The notes under the pieces were generated by a model. It saw only the letters and a list, made by a program, of their open reading frames with translations, was not told the DNA's origin and did no database searches. Shown here one piece after another: positions 25,128-34,719 of a stretch of 39,089 bases of DNA. The translations under genes were made by a program, and so were the position numbers. This DNA is from Candidatus Rokuibacteriota bacterium (lineage in GTDB: Bacteria > Methylomirabilota > Methylomirabilia > Rokubacteriales > CSP1-6), in NCBI GenBank assembly GCA_003221515.1, contig QHSI01000139.1, positions 1 through 39,089 on the forward strand, given 5' to 3'. Within the stretch, counting starts at the first letter, position 1, and each line of letters starts with the position of its first letter.

Positions 25128-27296
25128 GTGCTTCTCGGGCTTGACCGTCTCCTCGACGACCTGAATCCTCCGCAACGCGAAGCCGTCACGGTGGGCGAGG
25201 GGCCGCTGCTCGTGCTGGCCGGCGCCGGCAGCGGCAAGACGCGGGTCATCGCGTACCGGATCGCCTGGCTCACGGGCGGGCAGTCCCTCTCGCCGCGGAA
25301 CCTCCTGGCGGTCACGTTCACCAACAAGGCCGCCAAGGAGATGGCCCGACGGGTCGAGGCGCTCCTGCTGCCGGCCGGGATCCGGGCGCCGATGATCGCC
25401 ACGTTCCACTCGATGTGCGTGCGCGTCCTGCGCCAGCACGGTCGCCACATCGGGCTGCCGGCCCATTTCGTCATCTACGACGAGGACGACCGCGGGAGCC
25501 TGGTGAAGGAGAGCCTGAAGGAGCTCGAGGTGACCGAGCGCGCCGCGACCCCGGGCTCGGTCGCCCAGCGCATCAGCTACTGGAAGAACCACATGCTCGG
25601 CGTCGAGGACGCCAAGCGCCAGGCGCGCGGGCTGTGGGAGGAAAAGCTCGCCCTCGTCTTCGGCCGATACGAGGAGCGGCTGCGCGCGTCGGGCGCGGTG
25701 GACTTCGACGACCTGCTGCTGAAGACCGTGAAGCTCTTCGAAGAGATTCCCGAGGCGCTCGCCTACTACCGCGGGCTCTGGCGCCACGTCCTGGTCGACG
25801 AGTACCAGGACACCAACCGCGCCCAGTACCGGATCATCCGCCAGCTGACCGCCGAGCACCGGAACATCTGCGTCGTCGGCGACGCGGACCAGTCGATCTA
25901 CAAATGGCGCGGCGCCGACATCCGGAACATCCTCGATTTCGAGCATGACTACCCCGGCACGAAGGTCATCAAGCTCGAGCAGAACTATCGCTCGACCCAG
26001 CGCATCCTCTCGCTCGCGGCGGCGGTGATCGACCACAACCGCCAGCGCAAGGAGAAGACGCTCTGGACCGAGAACGCGGAAGGCGACAAGCCCAAGCTCT
26101 ATCGCGCCTGGGACGAGCACGAAGAGGCGAACTTCGTCGCGCAGTCGATCCTGGGGCTCCGCGGTGAGGGCGTGCCGTGGGACGGCATCGCCGTCTTCTA
26201 CCGCACCAATGCGCAGTCGCGGGTGCTGGAGGACGCGCTCCGCCGGGCGCGCGTGCCCTACGGGATTGTCGGGGGCGTGCGTTTCTACGAGCGCCGCGAG
26301 ATCAAGGACGCGCTCGCCTACGTCCGCCTCGTCGTCAACCCGACCGACGACGTCGCCTTTCGGCGGGCGATCCAGACGCCGGCCCGTGGCATCGGCGCGG
26401 CGACCGTCGAGCGGTTGAGCGAGGCCGCGACGCGGGCCGGCCGGTCTCTTCTCGCGGTCGCCGCCGATCCTCCCGCTGCGGTCACCGGCAAGCCGCGTCG
26501 GTCGCTGGAGGAGTTCGCCGCGCTGATGGGGCGCCTGGCCGAGCGGCGCGCCGAGATGACGCCGCCCGCGTTCATCGACCACGCGCTCAACGCCACCGGC
26601 TATCGCGACGCGCTCCGCGCGGAACGCTCGCCCGAGGCCGAGACGCGGCTCGAGAACCTCGAGGAACTGATCCACGCGGCCGAGGACTACACGCACGCCG
26701 ATTCCGCGCCGACGCTCGAGGGATTCCTCGACGGGGTCGCGCTCATCGCGGACATCGACGAGCTGAAGGACGAAGGCTCGCGCGTCACGATGATGACACT
26801 CCACTCGGCGAAGGGGCTCGAGTTCCCGGCCGTCTTCATGACCGGCATGGAGGAAGGCGTCTTTCCGCACGCGCGCTCGATGAGCGACGAGGAGGAGGTC
26901 GAGGAGGAGCGGCGGCTCTGCTACGTGGGGGTGACGCGCGCCCGCGAGCGCCTCCACCTCTCCTACGCGCTGCACCGGCGCATCCACGGCTATGGCGTCG
27001 GCGAGCCCTCGCGGTTCCTGCGCGAGATGCCGGAGGACCAGCTCGCGTCGCTGAACACGCGCCGCGAGGCGCCCCCGAGCTGGGCCGCCGACGCGGTCGC
27101 ATACGCCGCGGCGGCGGACGCCGTCGGCGACGAGCTTCCGCTGCGTGTCGGCGCCCGGGTGCGCCACGCCCGCTTCGGCGAGGGGCTCGTGGTCGGCATC
27201 GAACGCGACGGCGCCGACTTCGTGGTGACGGTCGGCTTCGCCAGCGTCGGCCGCAAACGGCTCTCGCTGCAGTACGCTCACCTGGAGGAGCTGTGA
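25128..27296 (+). CDS. UvrD/PcrA-type superfamily 1 DNA helicase
   Basis: A 722-residue 3'-5' helicase acting in DNA repair and replication-conflict removal. Seen in order: the Q motif (LNPPQREAV), Walker A AGAGSGKTRV, VTFTNKAAKEMARR (motif Ia), DEYQDTN (motif II), VVGDADQSIYKWRGAD (motif III), LEQNYRS (motif IV), TLHSAKGLEFPAVF (motif V) and YVGVTRARERL (motif VI). The C-terminus has a PcrA/UvrD tudor-like segment (GARVRHARFGEGLVVGI), which contacts RNA polymerase in relatives. PcrA or UvrD naming cannot be decided. gatC starts 4 bases later. Confidence 0.95.
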   Translation: MLLGLDRLLDDLNPPQREAVTVGEGPLLVLAGAGSGKTRVIAYRIAWLTGGQSLSPRNLLAVTFTNKAAKEMARRVEALLLPAGIRAPMIATFHSMCVRVLRQHGRHIGLPAHFVIYDEDDRGSLVKESLKELEVTERAATPGSVAQRISYWKNHMLGVEDAKRQARGLWEEKLALVFGRYEERLRASGAVDFDDLLLKTVKLFEEIPEALAYYRGLWRHVLVDEYQDTNRAQYRIIRQLTAEHRNICVVGDADQSIYKWRGADIRNILDFEHDYPGTKVIKLEQNYRSTQRILSLAAAVIDHNRQRKEKTLWTENAEGDKPKLYRAWDEHEEANFVAQSILGLRGEGVPWDGIAVFYRTNAQSRVLEDALRRARVPYGIVGGVRFYERREIKDALAYVRLVVNPTDDVAFRRAIQTPARGIGAATVERLSEAATRAGRSLLAVAADPPAAVTGKPRRSLEEFAALMGRLAERRAEMTPPAFIDHALNATGYRDALRAERSPEAETRLENLEELIHAAEDYTHADSAPTLEGFLDGVALIADIDELKDEGSRVTMMTLHSAKGLEFPAVFMTGMEEGVFPHARSMSDEEEVEEERRLCYVGVTRARERLHLSYALHRRIHGYGVGEPSRFLREMPEDQLASLNTRREAPPSWAADAVAYAAAADAVGDELPLRVGARVRHARFGEGLVVGIERDGADFVVTVGFASVGRKRLSLQYAHLEEL

Positions 27297-27300
27297 GCCG

Positions 27301-27588
27301 ATGATCGACCGCAAGGACGTCGAGCACGTGGCGCGCCTGACGCGGCTGGCCCTGACCGAGGAGGAGCTCGAGCGGATGCGCGAGCAGCTGAACTCGATCC
27401 TCACCCACCTGGACACGCTGCGCGGGGTCGACACCGAGGGCGTCGAGCCGACCGCGCACGCGGTCGACTTGGTCAACGTGATGCGCGAGGACGAGGTCGA
27501 ACCGTGCCTGCCCCAGGACTCGATGCTGGCCAACGCCCCGGACCGAAGCGGCGAGCTCTTCCGGGTGCCGCGGATCATCGAGGAATGA
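27301..27588 (+). CDS. gatC: Asp/Glu-tRNA amidotransferase subunit C
   Basis: A 95-residue subunit that wraps around GatA and GatB and stabilises the complex. It starts [20 protein letters not shown] (short form of the N-terminal helix) and ends [18 protein letters not shown], both classic for GatC. Its stop overlaps gatA by 4 bases (ATGA). Confidence 0.95.
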   Translation: MIDRKDVEHVARLTRLALTEEELERMREQLNSILTHLDTLRGVDTEGVEPTAHAVDLVNVMREDEVEPCLPQDSMLANAPDRSGELFRVPRIIEE

Positions 27589-29036
27589 TCCACCAGCCGA
27601 TCCACACGCTGGCCGACGCCTACCGCCGGGGCGATCTGACGCCGACCGCGGTCGCCGAGGCGTACCTGGCGCGCATCGACGCGCTCGACCGCCGGGTGCG
27701 CGCCTACCTCACGATCGTGCGCGAGCAGGCGCTGGCGGCGGCACGCGAGTCCGAGCGCCGCTGGCGCGCCGGTACCCCGCGGGGCCCGCTCGACGGCGCG
27801 CCGATCGCGCTCAAGGACGTGCTGTGCACGCGGGGCGTGAGGACAACGGCCGGCTCGAAGATCCTCGACACGTTCGTGCCGCCGTACGACGCGACCGTCG
27901 TCGAGCGGCTGCGGGCGGCCGGCGCGGTGATCCTCGGCAAGACCAACCTCGACGAGTTCGCGATGGGCTCGTCGACGGAGCACTCGGGGTTCCATCCGAC
28001 CCGGAATCCCTGGGACCTCACGCGAGTGCCGGGAGGGTCGTCGGGAGGATCGGCCGCGGCGGTCGCGGCGGGAATGGCCGCCGGCGGCTTCGGAACCGAC
28101 ACGGGCGGCTCGATCCGCCAGCCCGCGGCCTTCTGCGGCGTCGTCGGGATGAAGCCGACGTACGGCCGCGTCTCGCGCTACGGTGTGGTCGCGCTCGCGT
28201 CCTCGCTCGACCAGGTCGGCCCGTTCGCCCAGGACGTCACCGACGCGGCGCACTTGCTCGGCGCGGTCGCCGGCCACGACCGTCGCGACGCGACGTCCAT
28301 CCCGGCGCCGGTGCCCGACTACGCGGCGGAGCTGGCCAAGGGCGTCGCCGGGCTCACCCTTGGGCTGCCCGACGAGTACTTCATCGACGGCATGGACCCG
28401 GACGTGGAGCGCGCCGTCCGCGCGGCGATCGAGGTGCTGAAGGGCCTGGGCGCCCGGGTCGAGTCGGTGTCGCTGCCGACGACCCGGCACGCGCTGGCCG
28501 CCTACTACGTGATCCTTCCCGCCGAGGCCTCGTCGAACCTCGCACGGTACGACGGCGTGAAATTCGGGTTACGCGTATCGGCCCACGACCTCGTCGGGAT
28601 GGAGAGCCGGACCCGCGCCGCGGGCTTCGGCGCGGAGGTCAAGCGCCGGATCATGCTCGGCACGTATGCCTTGTCGGCCGGTTACTACGACGCCTACTAC
28701 GGCAAGGCGCAGAGCGTTCGCACGCTGGTGCGCCGCGAGTTCGCGGCCGCGTTCGCGCGCGTGGATCTGATCGTCGCGCCCACGACACCCAACGTGGCGT
28801 TCAAGCTCGGCGAGAAGGAAGATCCGTTGTCGATGTACCTCAACGACGTGTTCACGATCCCGGGCAACCTGTCCGGGATCACGGGGGTCTCCGTGCCGTG
28901 CGGGTTCAGCGTGTCGGGGCTGCCGATCGGATTACAGATCCTCGGCCGCCCGCTCGACGAAGCGCGCGTGCTGCGCGCGGCGTACGCCTACGAGCAGGCC
29001 ACGTCCTGGCGCGGGCGCCGACCGGACCTGCCATGA
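27585..29036 (+). CDS. gatA: Asp/Glu-tRNA amidotransferase subunit A
   Basis: A 483-residue amidase-signature enzyme that releases ammonia from glutamine for transamidation of mischarged Glu-tRNA-Gln or Asp-tRNA-Asn. The Ser-cisSer-Lys triad is visible: Lys77 in ALKDVLCT, Ser152 in [11 protein letters not shown] and Ser176 in [12 protein letters not shown] chose the ATG at 27585 overlapping gatC; an in-frame earlier start lies within gatC. It overlaps gatB by 4 bases. The presence of gatCAB implies that GlnRS, AsnRS or both are missing or supplemented in this organism (inference). Confidence 0.96.
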   Translation: MIHQPIHTLADAYRRGDLTPTAVAEAYLARIDALDRRVRAYLTIVREQALAAARESERRWRAGTPRGPLDGAPIALKDVLCTRGVRTTAGSKILDTFVPPYDATVVERLRAAGAVILGKTNLDEFAMGSSTEHSGFHPTRNPWDLTRVPGGSSGGSAAAVAAGMAAGGFGTDTGGSIRQPAAFCGVVGMKPTYGRVSRYGVVALASSLDQVGPFAQDVTDAAHLLGAVAGHDRRDATSIPAPVPDYAAELAKGVAGLTLGLPDEYFIDGMDPDVERAVRAAIEVLKGLGARVESVSLPTTRHALAAYYVILPAEASSNLARYDGVKFGLRVSAHDLVGMESRTRAAGFGAEVKRRIMLGTYALSAGYYDAYYGKAQSVRTLVRREFAAAFARVDLIVAPTTPNVAFKLGEKEDPLSMYLNDVFTIPGNLSGITGVSVPCGFSVSGLPIGLQILGRPLDEARVLRAAYAYEQATSWRGRRPDLP

Positions 29037-30514
29037 GCGCGCCCGCCCACTACGAGGTCGTCATCGGGCTCGAGGTGCACGCCCAGCTCCTGACGCGCTC
29101 GAAGATGTTCTGCGGCTGCCCGACGACGTTCGGCGCTGCGCCCAACTCGCAGACGTGCCCGGTGTGCCAGGGTATGCCCGGCGTGCTGCCGGTCGTGAAC
29201 AAGAAGGCGATCGAGCTCGCGATGCGGACCGCGCTGGCATTCGGCTGCCGCGTCAACCCGGCCTGTCGCTTCGCGCGCAAGCACTACTACTACCCGGACA
29301 TGCCGAAGAACTACCAGATCAGCCAATATGAAGAGCCGCTCGCCGAAGAAGGCCGCCTCGAAATCGACATCGATGGTGCGTCTCGCACCATCGGCATTCA
29401 GCGCCTCCATCTGGAAGAGGACGTCGGCAAGCTCGTCCACGAGGGCACGCTCGAGACCGCGCAGGCGAGCCTGGTCGACTTCAACCGGTCCGGAGTGCCG
29501 CTCATGGAGACCGTGTCGAAGCCCGATCTGCGCTCGCCCGAAGAAGCGGCGGCCTACCTCAAGGCCTTCCGCGCGGTGCTCGTCTTCCTCGGCGTCTGCG
29601 ACGGCAACATGGAGGAGGGCTCGCTCCGCTGCGACGCCAACGTCTCGCTGCGCCCGCGCGGGAGCACGACGCTCGGCACGAAAGTCGAGATCAAGAACCT
29701 GAACTCGTTCCGGAACGTCCAGCGGGCGCTCGAGTTCGAGGTGAAGCGCCAGGCGCAGGCCCTGGACGCGGGCGAGGGCATCCGTCAGGAGACCCGGCTG
29801 TGGGAGGCCGACCGCGGCTACACGAGGTCGATGCGGTCCAAGGAGTACGCCCACGACTACCGGTACTTCCCGGAGCCCGACCTGGTCCCGCTGCGGATCG
29901 ACTCGCGCTGGGTGGACGAGATCCAGGCGGCGCTGCCCGAGCTTCCGCGCGCCCGCCGTCAGCGGTTCGTTGCGCAGTACGGCCTACCGGGGTACGACGC
30001 CGACGTCCTCACCCAGTCGCGAGCGCTCGGCGACTACTACGAGGCCGTCCTGCGCGAGCCGGCGCCGTCGGCGGGCGCGGACCGGCCGAAGATCGTCTCC
30101 AACTGGGTCATGTCCGAGCTCTTGCGGGTGCTTCCCGGGGACGACGAGCGTGCGATCGCGACCTCGCCTATTCCGCCGCGGCACCTCGCCGGCCTGCTCC
30201 GGCTCATCGACGATGGGACGATCAGCGGCAAGATCGCCAAGGACGTCTTCCAAAAGATGTTCGACTCCCGCGAGGACGCCGCGACCATCGTCGGCCGCGA
30301 AGGGCTCACGCAGGTCGCGGACGAGACGGCCCTGGGGGCGATCGTCGACTCGGTGATGGCCGCCAACCCCAAGGCGATCGACGACTTCAAGCGAGGCAAG
30401 ACCGTGGCGAAGAAATCCCTGTTCGGGCAGGTGATGAAGGCCACGGGCGGTAAGGCCAATCCCACGCTGGTGGACCGCCTCCTGGAGGACAAGCTCGCGA
30501 AAATCCAGCGCTGA
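29033..30514 (+). CDS. gatB: Asp/Glu-tRNA amidotransferase subunit B
   Basis: A 493-residue tRNA-binding kinase subunit that phosphorylates the misacylated residue and amidates it. Signature stretches are [18 protein letters not shown], a zinc site made by CGC and [24 protein letters not shown] (short of the full motif), and [15 protein letters not shown]. The C-terminal YqeY-like tail domain includes [12 protein letters not shown] and [14 protein letters not shown] much longer frame exists through gatA but is not real; the ATG at 29033 gives the standard N-terminus. Confidence 0.96.
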   Translation: MSAPAHYEVVIGLEVHAQLLTRSKMFCGCPTTFGAAPNSQTCPVCQGMPGVLPVVNKKAIELAMRTALAFGCRVNPACRFARKHYYYPDMPKNYQISQYEEPLAEEGRLEIDIDGASRTIGIQRLHLEEDVGKLVHEGTLETAQASLVDFNRSGVPLMETVSKPDLRSPEEAAAYLKAFRAVLVFLGVCDGNMEEGSLRCDANVSLRPRGSTTLGTKVEIKNLNSFRNVQRALEFEVKRQAQALDAGEGIRQETRLWEADRGYTRSMRSKEYAHDYRYFPEPDLVPLRIDSRWVDEIQAALPELPRARRQRFVAQYGLPGYDADVLTQSRALGDYYEAVLREPAPSAGADRPKIVSNWVMSELLRVLPGDDERAIATSPIPPRHLAGLLRLIDDGTISGKIAKDVFQKMFDSREDAATIVGREGLTQVADETALGAIVDSVMAANPKAIDDFKRGKTVAKKSLFGQVMKATGGKANPTLVDRLLEDKLAKIQR

Positions 30515-30518
30515 CGGC

Positions 30519-30524
30519 TATAAT
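30519..30524 (+). promoter_or_regulatory. Perfect -10 box TATAAT before ftsE
   Basis: TATAAT matches the consensus 6 of 6 and ends 13 bases before the ftsE ATG, with no Shine-Dalgarno between. No clear -35 at 16-18 bases is visible. It predicts a leader of about 7 bases and separates the ftsEX operon from gatCAB. Confidence 0.5.
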
Positions 30525-30537
30525 CTGATCGCCCGCC

Positions 30538-31209
30538 ATGATTGAAGTTCACCGGGTTTCGAAGGTGTACTCGGTCGGTCCCGTGAAGGTCCCTGCGCTG
30601 CGCGAAGTGTCGTTCCGGGTCAGCAAGGGCGAGTTCGTCGTCCTCAGCGGCGCCAGCGGCGCCGGCAAGACGACGCTTCTCCGGTTGCTCTACCGCGACG
30701 ACCGCCCCTCGGAGGGCGACATCGAGGTTCTCGGACACGAGCTGGTCCCGATGCGCCGCTCGCAGGTGGCGACGCTCCGACGCTCGATCGGCATCGTCTT
30801 CCAGGACGCCAAGCTCCTCCCGGTCCGGACGGTCTACGAGAACATCGCCTTCGTCCTGCGGGTGCTCGGGGCGCCGCGCCGTGAGCTCACCGCGCGCGTC
30901 TTCGACGCGCTCCGCGTCGTTGGCCTCTCCTCGCGGGCCCAGGCGTATCCCGCGCAGCTCTCGCAGGGCGAGGCGCAGCGGGCGGCGCTGGCCCGCGCCA
31001 TCGTGCGCCGGCCGCCGCTGCTGCTGGCCGACGAGCCGACCGGCAACCTCGACGATGCGATGGCGGCCGAGATCGTGGACGTGCTCAAGGACATCGGAGC
31101 AGGCGGGACCACGATCGTGCTGGCCACCCATCAGGCGCGGCTGGCTCGGGCGCTCCACCGGCGCACCATCACCCTCGACGGCGGCCGCGTCGTGAAAGAC
31201 GAGGGCTGA
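30538..31209 (+). CDS. ftsE: Cell division ATP-binding protein FtsE
   Basis: A 223-residue ABC ATPase (E. coli 222) that partners FtsX to control peptidoglycan hydrolysis at the septum. It has Walker A GASGAGKTTLL, the Q loop in IGIVFQDAKLL, the signature LSQGEAQRAALARAI (a variant of LSGGEQQR) and Walker B LLLADEPTGNLD, followed by the switch His in LATHQ. ftsX starts 6 bases after its stop. Confidence 0.95.
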   Translation: MIEVHRVSKVYSVGPVKVPALREVSFRVSKGEFVVLSGASGAGKTTLLRLLYRDDRPSEGDIEVLGHELVPMRRSQVATLRRSIGIVFQDAKLLPVRTVYENIAFVLRVLGAPRRELTARVFDALRVVGLSSRAQAYPAQLSQGEAQRAALARAIVRRPPLLLADEPTGNLDDAMAAEIVDVLKDIGAGGTTIVLATHQARLARALHRRTITLDGGRVVKDEG

Positions 31210-31215
31210 CGACCC

Positions 31216-32094
31216 GTGCTCGGGTTCCTGGTCGGCGAGGCGCTACGCGATCTCCGGCGAGCGGGCCGCGTGGCGATCAGCGCCATCGTGCTGATTACGC
31301 TCTCGCTGGCCGCGCTCGGGGGCTTCTGGCTCGTCTCGTCCAACCTCGGTCGCGCGGTGGCGCAGTGGCGCGACCGGGTCCGCATCGTGGTGTACCTCAA
31401 GCGCGAGCCGTCGGCGCCCGAGGCGGTGCTGGGCCGTGTCCGCGCGATCCCGGGCGTCTCCGGCGTGACCTACATCGCCAAGGCGGACGCGCTTCGCGCC
31501 CTCAAGCAAGTACTCGGCAAGGACGCGAGCGTCGTTGACCATCTCCCGGCGAATCCGCTCCCGGCCTCGCTGGAGGTGACGCCCTCGGCGACGGCGGCTA
31601 CCCCGGAGGGCGCGCGCGACCTCGTGGGACGCCTGGCCGCGCTGCCCGAGGCCGACGAAGTCGCCGGCAGCGCCGACTGGATCGAGCGGCTTTCGCAGTG
31701 GCAGCGGCTCCTCGCCACGATCGGGCTCGGCGTCGGCGCGGTGCTCGCGGTCGCAGCGATCCTGACCGTGACGACCGCGACAACGCTGATCCTGCACGCT
31801 CGCCGCCACGAGACGGAGATCATGCGGCTCGTGGGCGCGCCGGAATCGGCGATCCGGCTGCCGCTGCTGCTCCAGGGCATGATGCAGGGGCTGGCCGGCG
31901 CGGTCCTGGCGTCGATTGCGCTGATGGCCGGCTACTCGCTCGTGGCCCCCCGGCTGGAACCGCTCGTGAATCTCACGCTGGGCATTCCCGACCTCGAGTT
32001 TTTCAGCCCCTTCGGCATCCTCACCCTGCTGGGGGCCGGGACCCTCCTCGGCGGGCTCGGCGGCTGGCTGGCGCGGGCCCGGCGCGAGCCATGA
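31216..32094 (+). CDS. ftsX: Cell division permease-like protein FtsX
   Basis: A 292-residue membrane partner of FtsE. It has an N-terminal span (VAISAIVLITLSLAALGGFW), then an extracytoplasmic domain with the typical VRIVVYLKREPS and GVSGVTYIAKADALRALK, and three C-terminal spans with ILHARRHETEIMRLVGAPE between the first two. The GTG start follows ftsE by 6 bases. It overlaps the envC-like gene by 4 bases (ATGA), which fits FtsX recruiting that protein. Confidence 0.94.
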   Translation: MLGFLVGEALRDLRRAGRVAISAIVLITLSLAALGGFWLVSSNLGRAVAQWRDRVRIVVYLKREPSAPEAVLGRVRAIPGVSGVTYIAKADALRALKQVLGKDASVVDHLPANPLPASLEVTPSATAATPEGARDLVGRLAALPEADEVAGSADWIERLSQWQRLLATIGLGVGAVLAVAAILTVTTATTLILHARRHETEIMRLVGAPESAIRLPLLLQGMMQGLAGAVLASIALMAGYSLVAPRLEPLVNLTLGIPDLEFFSPFGILTLLGAGTLLGGLGGWLARARREP

Positions 32095-33293
32095 AGGTTC
32101 GCCCCGCGCTCCTCGGCGTCGCGTGTCTCGCGGTAATGGCGGCGGGGCTGGCCTCAGCGCAGCCGAAGCGCGAGGATCCGTTGCAGGCGGAGCAGCGCAA
32201 GCTCCAGCAGACGCAGAAGCAGCTCAAGGAGGAGAAGGAACGGGCGGCGGCGGCCCGCGCCCGCGAGACGTCGCTGCTCGCCGAGCTCGAGGAAAACGAA
32301 CGCCGTCTGGCGGCCAAGCAGCGGGAGGTCGCGCGCCTGGAGGAGCGGATCAAGAAGGCCCAGGGCGATGTCCAGCTGTTCCGCGGCGAGATCACGAGGC
32401 TCGAGGGTCAGCGCGCCGGCCAGGAGCACGCGCTGGCGCGCCGCCTCCGGGCCATGTATCGGGTGCACGCCCAGGGGGGGGCGCTGCCCGTCATCCTGAG
32501 CAACGACGACCCCGTCGCCCGCGCCAACGCCGTGCGGCACCTCGCGAGCCTGGCCGTCCTGGACGCCCGTTTGATTCAAGAGTATCGTGGGACCTCTGAA
32601 AAGCTGGCGGATCGCAAGGGCCGAGAGGAATCTCGTCAGCGAGAGCTTGCGGGGTTCCACGAAGACGGCAAGCGGGAGCAGGCCGAGGTCGATCGAGAGG
32701 CCGCAAAGCGGCGGACCCTCCTCGCGAAAGTGCGCGACGAGCGCGCCTACCACGAACGAATGGTGGGCGAGCTCACCGAAGCCTCCCAGCGCCTCGAAGC
32801 GTTTATCCGGGAGCTTCAGGCCAAGCAGCGAAAGCTGGCCAAGGTGCCGCCGCCCAAGGGCGGAATCGAGCCACCGACCATTGGGTTCGCTGGCCTCAAG
32901 GGGCGCCTGCCGTGGCCGACTGAAGGCCGGATCGTCACGGGGTTCGGCGCCCAGGTGCACCCTCGCTTCGGGACCCGGACCTTCCGGAATGGGGTCGATA
33001 TCGAGGCGGCCGAGGGGCGGGACGTCAACGCGGTGCACCCGGGCCACGTGGTCTATACGGGGTGGTTCAAGGGCTACGGGAACCTGATCATCCTGGACCA
33101 CGGGGGCGAGTACTATACGTTGTATGCCCATATCGCCGAGATCGAGGCGAAAGAGGGCGAGGACGTGCGGCTGGGACAGCGGATCGGGACGGTGGGAGAC
33201 ACAGGCTCCCTGGCTGGACCCCGGCTCTATTTCGAGGTGAGATACCAAGGCAAGCCTCAGGATCCCGAGCAGTGGCTTCGCCAGCGCGGTTGA
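32091..33293 (+). CDS. envC: EnvC-like murein hydrolase activator (coiled coil + degenerate LytM)
   Basis: A 400-residue exported protein with a signal peptide (LGVACLAVMAAGLASA), a long charged coiled coil (about 25-260, rich in EKERAAAARARE-type repeats) and a C-terminal LytM/M23 fold (about 275-395). The zinc-site residues of active M23 peptidases are changed. The first His of HxxxD is missing (RNGVDIE, 299-305) and the final H-x-H reads RLYFEVR (378-384). That is the pattern of E. coli EnvC, which is inactive itself and switches on AmiA/AmiB when pulled by FtsEX. Co-location with ftsEX supports this role. A direct hydrolase is unlikely. Confidence 0.88.
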   Translation: MKVRPALLGVACLAVMAAGLASAQPKREDPLQAEQRKLQQTQKQLKEEKERAAAARARETSLLAELEENERRLAAKQREVARLEERIKKAQGDVQLFRGEITRLEGQRAGQEHALARRLRAMYRVHAQGGALPVILSNDDPVARANAVRHLASLAVLDARLIQEYRGTSEKLADRKGREESRQRELAGFHEDGKREQAEVDREAAKRRTLLAKVRDERAYHERMVGELTEASQRLEAFIRELQAKQRKLAKVPPPKGGIEPPTIGFAGLKGRLPWPTEGRIVTGFGAQVHPRFGTRTFRNGVDIEAAEGRDVNAVHPGHVVYTGWFKGYGNLIILDHGGEYYTLYAHIAEIEAKEGEDVRLGQRIGTVGDTGSLAGPRLYFEVRYQGKPQDPEQWLRQRG

Positions 33294-33314
33294 GGGCGTA
33301 ACCAGGGGGAATTC

Positions 33315-34562
33315 ATGAAGAAGGCGTTCGTGATCGGGTCGTTGCTGCTCGTGCTGACGCTGTCCCTCGGCGGATCCGTCGCCAGCAAGAGCGCGGACAG
33401 CAGCGCGACCTACGAGCAGCTCAAGCTCTTCACCGAAGTCCTGTCGATCGTGCAGAACCAGTACGTGGACGAGGTCGCGCCGAAGGACCTCATCTACAGC
33501 GCGATCAAGGGCACGCTGCGAGGCCTCGACCCGCACAGCTCGTTCCTCGATCCGGACAGCTACAAGGAGATGCAGGTCGAGACGAGCGGCAGCTTCGGTG
33601 GCCTGGGGATCGAGATCACGCTGCGGGACGACGTCCTGACGGTCGTGTCGCCGATCGAGGGAACGCCGGCCTACCGGGCGGGACTTCAGACCGGCGACCG
33701 GATCGTGAAGATCGACGGGCTGGTCACGAAGGACATGCAGCTGCCCGACGCGGTCAAGCGCATGCGCGGCAAGCCCGGGACCAAGGTGACGATCACCGTA
33801 GTGCGCGAGGGATGGACCGAGCCGAAGGACTTCGACATCACCCGCGAGCAGATCCGGGTCCAGTCCGTGCGCTCGCACGACCTCGGCGGCGGCATCGCCT
33901 ATGTCAAGCTGCGGCAGTTCCAGGAGCAGTCGCCCGGCGACATGGGGGCCGCCCTCGAGAAGGCGGCGAAGACCGGCATGAAGGCGCTGGTCCTCGACCT
34001 GCGCAACAACCCGGGCGGGCTTCTGACCGCCGCGGTCGAGGTCACGGAAGAGTTCATCGACGACGGCAAGCTCGTGGTCTACACCGAGGGCCGCGTGCGG
34101 AACCAGAACATGCGCTTCTCGGCCCACGCGAAGAAGTCGTATCCCAACCTGCCGATGGTCGTGCTGGTCAACCAGGGCAGCGCCTCGGCGTCGGAGATCG
34201 TGGCGGGCGCGCTCCAAGATTGGGGCCGGGCGATTGTCGTCGGCACCCAGACCTTCGGCAAGGGCTCGGTCCAGACGATCATTCCCCTCTCGGACGGCTC
34301 GGGGCTGCGTCTGACGACCGCGAAGTACTTCACGCCCAAGGGCCGCTCGATCCATGGGAAGGGTATCACCCCGGACATCGTCGTCGAGATCCCGAAGGAT
34401 AAGGATACGGCGGCGAAGGAGCGGCCGCCGTCGCTCGATCCGTTGGAGGAGCTGCGCAAGGACATCCAGGTCCAGCGGGCGCTGGACGTGATCAAGACGA
34501 TGCGCATCATCGAACAGCAGCGACCGGGGGCGAATCCGCAGGCTCAGGCCCGGCCGCAGTAG
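33315..34562 (+). CDS. ctpA: C-terminal processing peptidase (S41)
   Basis: A 415-residue periplasmic serine protease with a signal peptide (FVIGSLLLVLTLSLGGSVA), a PDZ domain (about 90-175, GSFGGLGIEITLRDD and AGLQTGDRIVKIDG) and the S41 catalytic core. NQGSASASEIVAGAL carries the likely Ser291, and FGKGSVQ the Lys316, 25 residues apart as in family members. LDLRNNPGGLL is also typical. AGGGGGA lies before the ATG. CtpA/Prc proteases trim PG hydrolases and their regulators in other bacteria, which fits the ftsEX-envC context. Confidence 0.94.
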   Translation: MKKAFVIGSLLLVLTLSLGGSVASKSADSSATYEQLKLFTEVLSIVQNQYVDEVAPKDLIYSAIKGTLRGLDPHSSFLDPDSYKEMQVETSGSFGGLGIEITLRDDVLTVVSPIEGTPAYRAGLQTGDRIVKIDGLVTKDMQLPDAVKRMRGKPGTKVTITVVREGWTEPKDFDITREQIRVQSVRSHDLGGGIAYVKLRQFQEQSPGDMGAALEKAAKTGMKALVLDLRNNPGGLLTAAVEVTEEFIDDGKLVVYTEGRVRNQNMRFSAHAKKSYPNLPMVVLVNQGSASASEIVAGALQDWGRAIVVGTQTFGKGSVQTIIPLSDGSGLRLTTAKYFTPKGRSIHGKGITPDIVVEIPKDKDTAAKERPPSLDPLEELRKDIQVQRALDVIKTMRIIEQQRPGANPQAQARPQ

Positions 34563-34578
34563 CCGCGACGCGCGAACG

Positions 34579-34628
34579 AAGGGCGATGCCAGGCCGGGCG
34601 CACAGTGAGCCGGCCGCATCGCCCTTTT
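34579..34628 (+). terminator. Rho-independent terminator of the ftsEX-envC-ctpA operon
   Basis: AAGGGCGATG (34579-34588) pairs with CATCGCCCTT (34617-34626), 10 perfect pairs with a GC-rich inner part, and runs into TTTTCGTCT. It lies 17 bases after the ctpA stop. Confidence 0.75.
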
Positions 34629-34719
34629 CGTCTGTCGTGTCGGTGTGCGCCGCAGGCCGTCGCGGGGCTGGCGGCCCGCCAGCCGAGGCTCGCTCTGAGG
34701 CCGTACAAGGGGACCAGGC

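Noticed and set aside
25041-28490. 1149-codon minus-strand frame opposite uvrD and gatCA
   Set aside because: Mirror frame of well-identified helicase and amidotransferase genes; composition is typical of an antisense shadow.
27824-29032. Fusion of a 403-codon extension to GatB
   Set aside because: The extension is a shadow frame of gatA; GatB similarity starts exactly at the ATG at 29033.
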